5,909 nucleotides of DNA. It comes from a bacterium (GTDB taxonomy: Bacteria; Latescibacterota; UBA2968; GCA-2709665). The notes under the pieces were generated by a model that was given only the letters and a program-made list of their open reading frames with translations, did not search any database and was not told the origin of the DNA. Of the stretch, positions 1 to 4,186 are shown in pieces (position 1 is the first letter of the stretch; the number at the start of each line of letters is the position of its first letter). The position numbers were made by a program, and so were the translations under genes. The stretch is taken from contig JAQCGA010000279.1 of the NCBI GenBank assembly GCA_027619145.1, forward strand, positions 1-5,909, read 5' to 3'.

Positions 1-3000
1 GCAGGCAAAAAGTATTACTTCCAGGTCAGCTCCACAGACCTGTCCGGCAACGGTCCTACCGCCAACGAAGGGGAGCTTTCTTTTGCCACGCGAGAAGTGG
101 CAGACGAAAAAGCGCCAGTCGTCTTCTCTCGCCCGATTGCCCTGGGCATTACCCACAATTCGGCAATCATCAACTGGGGTGCAGACGAACCCCACTCGGC
201 CGTTATCCGCTACCGCAAAGCAACAGCTCCAAAGCAGGCAGGTAGCGGAACTTTTACAGATAGCAAAGATGATATCAACCAGACCCGCAGCCACGCAGTA
301 ACGCTGGACGGCCTGGATCTTGGAACCGCTTATGAATACGAAGTGGAAACCATTGACGCGGATGGCAACACAAGCACGAGCAAAAACCTCCGCTTCACCA
401 CGGCGGCAACAGAAGACACCACGCCGCCTACGATTGTACGCGGTCCTGTGGTGCGCAACATTCGCACCACTTCGGTCACCATTGACTGGTTCACCGACGA
501 ACCCGCAGACTCTAGGGTTTCGTACGGATTGACCACGAATTACACAGAAATCATCGAAGATGTCACCGGTAGCCGGCTCCACTCGGTTACGCTCACGGAC
601 CTCACGCCTGGAACGTTGTATCACTACGCAGTAGGCTCAGCAGACCAGAGCGGCAACGTGGTTACTACAGACATATCTGGTACCGTGCTGGGGCTAAGCA
701 AAGACCACACGTTCAGCACACCCGGCCAGCAGCAGACCAACCTGCCCATTTTCCTGGAAGGTCCGTTTGTAGAATTCACGAACGAGATCGTCATTGTGAA
801 ATGGAAAACCGACCAGCTTTCCACTTCCAGTGTCATCATCGGTGTGGCTCCGGGCTCGTCGGTTCCAGCGGGCACCCCGGTATTCGGCGAAAATTCTCAG
901 TTCGTGGTTGAAAACAACGACCTGGTGGACAACCACATTGTCACAATCACTGGCCTGACGCCAGCCAGTGGCTACCTCTTCCAGGCTTCGTCCACCAATG
1001 CTTCAGGACTCACTGCAAGCAGCAACGATCCAACAACGCCACGCAAGCTACAACCGCCAGGCGGCTTCGGTAGCTTCACCACCAACACCGAAGCAGACAG
1101 CCAGTTCCCGGTCATCACCGGGGGCCCCACTATTGTGGCTTCCACAACAAATACGCTGACCGTGGAATGGCAAACTGACGAAAGCAGCAACAGCGTGATT
1201 CAGTTCGGTGGATCAGCCACATCGCTCACAAACGAAGAAGTGGATGGGACCAACGTGACCACCCACCGGGCCGTGCTAACGAAACTGGCACCGGGCGCCA
1301 CCTACGCCTACAAGGTGGCCTCCACAGACGCTACGGGCAACGGTGCTACCGAAAGCCAGACGGCCTTTGGTACCACACCTTCCGAATCGGACCTGACGGC
1401 ACCGGTCATTACCTCCATCAACAATACCGCCAGCCCGAGTGAGCCCATCTACAAGACAGACCGGTCTGCGGCCATCCGGTGGGTAACCAATGAAGCTGCC
1501 AGTGCATCGGTCGCTTTCGGAACCGCAGCAGACAACCTGAGTGACGTGCGCAGCCTCTCGGACTTCAATACCGAGCACAACGTTACGCTCACCAACCTGC
1601 AACCCAGTACCACCTATTTTTACCAGATTTCTTCCAGTGACCAGAACAACAACGGTCCAGCAAAAAGTACCGTGGCCCAGTTTACCACAGATGCACAACC
1701 AGACGGCACTGCGCCTCAAATCACGGCCGGGTCCGTAAAAGCTTCCGCAGGTGACAAGACAGCAACCATTACCTGGGAAACGGACGAACTCTCCGACAGC
1801 GCCGTAGAATACGGTCTTTCTGGGGGCAGCCTGGGCTTCAACGTGGGTGACGCATCTGACATTACGAAGCACAGCGTCACACTGACCAACCTCACACCAG
1901 GGACCGAATACAGCTTCATTGTGAAATCTTTCGACCGGTCCAATAACGAATCCGCTGCAATTGATCCGATAACGTTCACCACCTTTGCTGAAGGCCAGAC
2001 ACCGGCTCCGGAAGCACCGGCAAAACCCACGGCAACCGGTGGCAACGCCTCGGTGCGCCTTTCCTGGGATGCCAGCACCTCTACCGGCATAACCGGGTAT
2101 TTGGTACAACGTGCAGCCACAGGTGGAGAATACAGCTCAATCACTTCATTAGGTGCAACCACCTCGTATGTAGACGCAACCGTGCAGAACGGTACCGCCT
2201 ACACCTACCGGGTCGTTGCCTTGGGTGCCCAACAGGCCCAGAGCACACCCTCCACAGCATCGGATGAGATCACCCCGGGTGCAGACAAAGGACCGGCCGC
2301 ACCCACCTTCTCACACATCCAGGGCAACCGGTTAACACCTACCCTGGTCATCAACAATGCCTCTGGAGAAAACCTGAGCTACGTCTTCCAGTTGTCCACA
2401 TCGGCAGAGTTCACCGATGCGGTCGCAATCGCTTCAGGGCTTGCACCCGGTGCGGGACTCGGCTCGTCCGATCCTTCAGGTGTTACCGCCTGGACCGTGG
2501 ATCGCACACTCACGGAAGGCACCACCTATCACTATCGGGTGAAATCCGGAGACGGAACCTTCGACAGTGCCTACCTCACCGGCAACTTCACCGCCAAGGC
2601 CAGTACCCCCGAATACATCGGAGACATCTCCGGAGACAAGAAAGTCAACCTGTCAGATTTCATCCGGTTCGCACAGTCCTTTGGTAAGGAGCCCGGACAG
2701 GACGGCTACAATGCCCTGGCGGACATCACCGGAGACTCTAAAGTCAACCTGGCAGACTTTATCCAGTTCGCTCAATCCTTCGGCAAAACCTACATCCAGG
2801 GCACCAGCAGCGGCAAATTGGTAGCCCCGGCCGTACTGACCTACGGCATCAATACCCACGCGCAGTTGCAACTGGTGGGACGCCCGGTTTCTTCCGAGCA
2901 AGGTGCCATCTTCACCGTAGATGCAAAAATCAGCAATGCGGAAAACCTGCAGGGTTATGCATTGCGCATCCAGTACGATCCTTCCACCCTGCGGTTTAAG

Positions 3001-3564
3001 TCGGCCTCCAACGGCAAAGACAATTTGCTGGAACAGGACGGTCGGCTCGCTGAACTCTTCGGCACCCTCAGCCACGATCCGCTAAAAGGGGAAATCCTCC
3101 TGGCCAGCACCGTCACCTATGGCGCTCCTGCCGAAGGGGAAGGTCTTCTGGCAAGGTTGCGCTTTGACTTGCTACAGGAACACCCTCAGGGCAACCTGGC
3201 TCACATTGCCGAAGGGATTTTGATCGACGGCCGCTTTAACGCGGACCTCGCGCAAAACCTGGGTGGAAGGCTCTCCCTGGTTCCGGATGCATTCGCTCTG
3301 GAACACAACTATCCCAACCCTTTCAACCCCGAAACCACCATCCGCTACGCCGTGCCCGAAGCCGGTAAAGTCACCCTGCGCATTTACAACGTGCTCGGGC
3401 AGGAAGTGGCTACCCTGGTCAATACCAATCAGGTTGCAGGCTATTATTCGGTGCAATGGAATGGGATGGATCGTTTGGGTCGATCCGTGGCCAGTGGGGT
3501 GTATCTCTACCGGATGGAGGCTCAGAACTTCACCCGGGTTCACAAGATGCTTCTGCTGAAGTAA
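1..3564 (+). CDS. Large secreted modular protein (3' part): FN3-like repeats, dockerin-like, cohesin-like, T9SS sorting domain
   Basis: The frame is open from base 1 to the TAA at 3562-3564 (1187 residues visible), and the true start lies outside the window. The GTG at 97 is an internal valine in a domain linker, because FN3-type sequence (YYFQVSSTD..GNG) already precedes it. Visible domains, in residues from the window edge: the end of one FN3-like repeat (1-31); six FN3 / purple-acid-phosphatase-N-like repeats (about 38-134, 141-242, 247-362, 368-460, 467-564, 570-662), most with a W-x-T-[DN]-E-type strand and an H-x-V-T-L-x-x-L-x-P-G-T-x-Y strand; a more classical FN3 (about 670-759); a divergent FN3-like sandwich (764-866); a dockerin-like double calcium loop (872-930); a cohesin-like domain (962-1080); and a T9SS type A / FlgD-Ig-like C-terminal domain (1098-1187). 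From family knowledge, the last domain directs export across the outer membrane by T9SS and attachment or release at the surface. The repeats are probably structural or adhesive spacers. No catalytic domain is visible, but one could lie in the missing N-terminal part. A terminator follows 18 nt after the stop. Confidence 0.93.
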   Translation, partial: AGKKYYFQVSSTDLSGNGPTANEGELSFATREVADEKAPVVFSRPIALGITHNSAIINWGADEPHSAVIRYRKATAPKQAGSGTFTDSKDDINQTRSHAVTLDGLDLGTAYEYEVETIDADGNTSTSKNLRFTTAATEDTTPPTIVRGPVVRNIRTTSVTIDWFTDEPADSRVSYGLTTNYTEIIEDVTGSRLHSVTLTDLTPGTLYHYAVGSADQSGNVVTTDISGTVLGLSKDHTFSTPGQQQTNLPIFLEGPFVEFTNEIVIVKWKTDQLSTSSVIIGVAPGSSVPAGTPVFGENSQFVVENNDLVDNHIVTITGLTPASGYLFQASSTNASGLTASSNDPTTPRKLQPPGGFGSFTTNTEADSQFPVITGGPTIVASTTNTLTVEWQTDESSNSVIQFGGSATSLTNEEVDGTNVTTHRAVLTKLAPGATYAYKVASTDATGNGATESQTAFGTTPSESDLTAPVITSINNTASPSEPIYKTDRSAAIRWVTNEAASASVAFGTAADNLSDVRSLSDFNTEHNVTLTNLQPSTTYFYQISSSDQNNNGPAKSTVAQFTTDAQPDGTAPQITAGSVKASAGDKTATITWETDELSDSAVEYGLSGGSLGFNVGDASDITKHSVTLTNLTPGTEYSFIVKSFDRSNNESAAIDPITFTTFAEGQTPAPEAPAKPTATGGNASVRLSWDASTSTGITGYLVQRAATGGEYSSITSLGATTSYVDATVQNGTAYTYRVVALGAQQAQSTPSTASDEITPGADKGPAAPTFSHIQGNRLTPTLVINNASGENLSYVFQLSTSAEFTDAVAIASGLAPGAGLGSSDPSGVTAWTVDRTLTEGTTYHYRVKSGDGTFDSAYLTGNFTAKASTPEYIGDISGDKKVNLSDFIRFAQSFGKEPGQDGYNALADITGDSKVNLADFIQFAQSFGKTYIQGTSSGKLVAPAVLTYGINTHAQLQLVGRPVSSEQGAIFTVDAKISNAENLQGYALRIQYDPSTLRFKSASNGKDNLLEQDGRLAELFGTLSHDPLKGEILLASTVTYGAPAEGEGLLARLRFDLLQEHPQGNLAHIAEGILIDGRFNADLAQNLGGRLSLVPDAFALEHNYPNPFNPETTIRYAVPEAGKVTLRIYNVLGQEVATLVNTNQVAGYYSVQWNGMDRLGRSVASGVYLYRMEAQNFTRVHKMLLLK
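2614..2790 (+). other. Dockerin-like domain (two EF-hand-type calcium loops) within the first CDS
   Basis: Two 12-residue loops, DISGDKKVNLSD (2623-2658) and DITGDSKVNLAD (2722-2757), have D, S/T, D, N and D at loop positions 1, 3, 5, 9 and 12. Each is followed by a helix, F-I-[RQ]-F-A-Q-S-F-G-K. This is the layout of type I dockerins. The usual glycine at loop position 6 is replaced by K and S. The two halves are nearly identical (14 of 16 residues from KVN to FGK). Dockerins bind cohesin modules in a calcium-dependent way. Outside cellulosomes they are common in secreted multidomain proteins of many phyla, and their partner is often unknown. Confidence 0.85.
2884..3240 (+). other. Cohesin-like beta-sandwich within the first CDS
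   Basis: Residues about 962-1080 show the cohesin-type opening: F-T-V-D-A-K-I-S-N-A-E-N-L-Q-G-Y, then L-R-I-Q-Y-D-P-S-T-L-R-F. Later come an LLASTVTYG strand and a G-L-L-A-R-L-R-F-D-L strand. The pattern 'V-x-x-x-[IV]-x-x-x-x-x-L-x-G-[YF]-x-[LV]-x-[IL]-x-[YF]-D-P' is typical of cohesin and cohesin-related domains. It sits between the dockerin-like module and the T9SS domain, an order often seen in secreted proteins of FCB bacteria. The assignment rests on pattern only; a generic Ig-like sandwich is the alternative. Confidence 0.65.
3292..3561 (+). other. T9SS type A C-terminal sorting domain (FlgD Ig-like)
   Basis: The last 90 residues of the first protein start with FALEHNYPNPFNPETTIRY. They continue with VTLRIYNVLGQEVATLV, then a GYYSVQWNG strand and an ASGVYLYRM strand, and end in KMLLLK. 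This is the standard signature of type A sorting domains recognised by the type IX secretion system. It implies that the protein passes the inner membrane by Sec and the outer membrane by T9SS, with the domain usually removed on export. It is the main evidence for the taxonomic placement and confirms that the reading frame ends here intact. Confidence 0.93.
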
Positions 3565-3582
3565 GCGCGAAGCGGAACAGGT

Positions 3583-3618
3583 AAAGGGGCGTCGCATAAC
3601 TGCGACGCCCCTTTTTTT
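3583..3618 (+). terminator. Intrinsic terminator of the first gene
   Basis: A perfect 11-bp GC-rich stem (GGGGCGTCGCA at 3586-3596 with TGCGACGCCCC at 3601-3611) encloses a TAAC loop and is followed by seven Ts (3612-3618). The AAA at 3583-3585 can pair with the first Ts, as in many bidirectional terminators. It starts 18 nt after the TAA of the first CDS. This separates the two genes into different transcription units, so gene 2 needs its own promoter downstream. Confidence 0.95.
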
Positions 3619-3741
3619 ATTCAGTATTGAGAGAATAAAATAAATTTTTTACACGATGTACCAAACCACTTGATTTACGGTATATTTATATTCATACTGT
3701 TTTTTTATTTACAGATGCATATTTTCACACACGTAAAAACT
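3619..3741 (+). other. AT-rich non-coding spacer upstream of the leader repeats
   Basis: No credible coding frame is seen here. The stretch is strongly AT-rich, with T and A runs at about 3645-3651 and 3699-3709, in contrast to the GC-rich genes on both sides. Since it follows a terminator and precedes a structured leader, it is the most likely place for the promoter of the downstream gene. Confidence 0.6.
3670..3698 (+). promoter_or_regulatory. Possible sigma-70-type promoter for the leader and second gene
   Basis: TTGATT (3670-3675) and CATACT (3693-3698) are separated by 17 nt and match the -35/-10 consensus at 4 of 6 positions each. The predicted start near 3705 would transcribe both leader repeats and give an untranslated region of about 377 nt before the ATG at 4082. 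In AT-rich DNA such matches arise by chance, and FCB bacteria often use a different promoter consensus, so this is only a candidate. Confidence 0.3.
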
Positions 3742-3885
3742 TCTCATATACGCGCAACAATATCCAGGCGGTGAGGGGAAAGCCCTTTATCGTCTTGTTT
3801 CGTATACAGAGGTTTCGCTGCAAGATTCAGTGTTCGTGTCGGGTTATAACCCGTTGTATTCACCCACCCACGATGGAGAAAAATA
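3742..3885 (+). repeat. Leader repeat, copy 1 (candidate structured RNA element)
   Basis: This 144-nt segment is about 87% identical to copy 2 at 3936-4080. Its first half contains an irregular hairpin: TATACG (3747-3752) pairs with CGTATA (3801-3806), enclosing AACA/TGTT, AGGCGGT/ATCGTCT and GAGGG/CCCTT stems. Its second half can form CGCTGC (3816-3821) with GTGTCG (3836-3841), with one mismatch, around a 14-nt loop. It ends with the same GGAGAAAAATA as copy 2, but no start codon follows in the same place. It may be a functional first unit of a tandem RNA element, or a remnant of a duplicated gene start. I do not recognise a known riboswitch consensus. Confidence 0.85.
3747..3806 (+). ncRNA. 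Predicted long irregular hairpin in leader copy 1
   Basis: Stems seen by eye: 6 bp TATACG/CGTATA, 4 bp AACA/TGTT, 7 bp AGGCGGT/ATCGTCT with G-U pairs, one bulged T, and 5 bp GAGGG/CCCTT closing a GAAAG loop. The sequence is almost identical to copy 2 apart from the apical loop, where one base is inserted and one substituted without disturbing the stem. The strand is inferred from the orientation of the downstream gene. Confidence 0.55.
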
Positions 3886-3898
3886 CCGGAATTGCCCA

Positions 3899-3911
3899 AT
3901 GGACCGTCCAT
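3899..3911. repeat. Short inverted repeat between the two leader copies
   Basis: ATGGAC and GTCCAT form a perfect 6-bp inverted repeat around a single C. It lies in the 50-nt spacer between copies 1 and 2, which is otherwise unique. It could be a protein-binding site or a minor hairpin; chance is possible at this length. The same bases also contain a four-codon ATG...TAG frame (3899-3913) with no Shine-Dalgarno sequence at a suitable distance. Confidence 0.35.
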
Positions 3912-3942
3912 AGAAAATTACAATTCGCATAAAAATCTCAAA

Positions 3943-4001
3943 TATACGCGCAACAATATCCAGGCGGTGAGGGAAAACCCTTTATCGTCTTGTTTCGTAT
4001 A
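3943..4001 (+). ncRNA. Predicted long irregular hairpin in leader copy 2
   Basis: TATACG (3943-3948) pairs with CGTATA (3996-4001). Inside are AACA/TGTT, a one-sided bulge ATATCC, AGGCGGT/ATCGTCT, a bulged T and GAGGG/CCCTT closing an AAAA loop. About 22 base pairs result, with several G-U pairs. G-U pairs are possible only in RNA, so this fits a transcribed structure read in the + direction better than a DNA palindrome. Confidence 0.55.
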
Positions 4002-4008
4002 CAGAGGT

Positions 4009-4038
4009 TGTGATGCAAGATTCAGTGTACGTATCATG
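4009..4038 (+). ncRNA. Predicted second stem-loop in leader copy 2 with conserved 14-nt loop
   Basis: TGATGC (4011-4016) pairs with GTATCA (4031-4036), extended by G4010-U4037 and U4009-G4038 wobbles, around the loop AAGATTCAGTGTAC. The corresponding bases of copy 1 (3814-3843) have changed in the stem but only once in the loop. The U-A pair 4011/4036 is a C-G pair in copy 1 (3816/3841), and the G-U at 4010/4037 is a U-G at 3815/3842. One pair (4013/4034) is lost in copy 1. Confidence 0.5.
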
Positions 4039-4069
4039 TTGTGACCCGTTGTAACCACTCGCACCAGAT

Positions 4070-4074
4070 GGAGA
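4070..4074 (+). promoter_or_regulatory. Ribosome binding site of the second gene
   Basis: GGAGA lies 7 nt before the ATG at 4082. An in-frame TAG at 4079-4081 directly precedes that ATG, so no upstream start is possible in this frame. The same GGAGAAAAATA block is present at the end of leader copy 1 (3875-3885), where no gene follows. Confidence 0.85.
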
Positions 4075-4081
4075 AAAATAG

Positions 4082-4186
4082 ATGGAATCCCCTGCTGATT
4101 TACACGTTTTCAGGTTCAGAAATGTCGGGCTTGTTCTGGCTGTCTTGTTCCTGCTTTCATTTAGCCTGGCGCCTGCGGCACACGCC
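4082..4186 (+). other. Sec signal peptide of the second CDS
   Basis: MESPADLHVFRFRN is followed by a hydrophobic run rich in L, V, F and A, and by SLAPAAHA|QQ, a good signal peptidase I site (A-H-A). No cysteine follows, so it is not a lipoprotein signal. The first ten residues are less basic than usual, with the positive charges at R11 and R13. A later start is unlikely because the ribosome binding site is well placed for M1. Confidence 0.85.

Larger units (their letters stand above)
3936..4080 (+). repeat. Leader repeat, copy 2 (5' UTR of the second gene)
   Basis: This is the second copy of the tandem element, 145 nt long, offset 195-196 nt from copy 1, and ending two bases before the ATG at 4082. 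The first 65 or so bases are nearly identical to copy 1, while differences cluster in the second half. Conserved islands are TATACGCGCAACAATATCC, the 14-nt loop AAGATTCAGTGTAC (4017-4030), ACCCGTTGTA (4044-4053) and the ribosome binding site GGAGAAAAATA. There is no T-run behind any stem, so control by transcription termination is not suggested. Effects on translation or mRNA stability would fit better. Confidence 0.85.

Noticed and set aside
97..99. GTG as the start codon of the first gene
   Set aside because: The same frame is open from base 1 and encodes the end of an FN3-like repeat before this codon. There is no signal peptide after it, so the gene is cut by the window edge.
1276..2109. 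277-codon open frame on the minus strand
   Set aside because: It lies wholly inside the FN3 repeat array of the first gene, has no recognisable domain and is cysteine- and glycine-rich in a way typical of a reverse-strand shadow of GC-rich coding DNA.
3723..3750. Promoter TTTCAC-16-CATATA at the start of copy 1
   Set aside because: Transcription from it would begin inside the hairpin and remove the 5' strand of its basal stem, which both copies conserve. It is no better a match than the upstream candidate.
3747..3843. c-di-GMP-I, TPP, cobalamin or fluoride riboswitch
   Set aside because: The diagnostic conserved cores that I know for these classes are not present. A covariance-model search would be needed to exclude divergent members.
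3742..4080. CRISPR array
   Set aside because: There are only two long repeat copies of about 140 nt, with a single 50-nt spacer. Repeat length and number do not fit CRISPR.
3742..4080. Insertion sequence remnants or MITE
   Set aside because: The copies lack terminal inverted repeats and target-site duplications, are directly oriented, and copy 2 ends exactly at a ribosome binding site.
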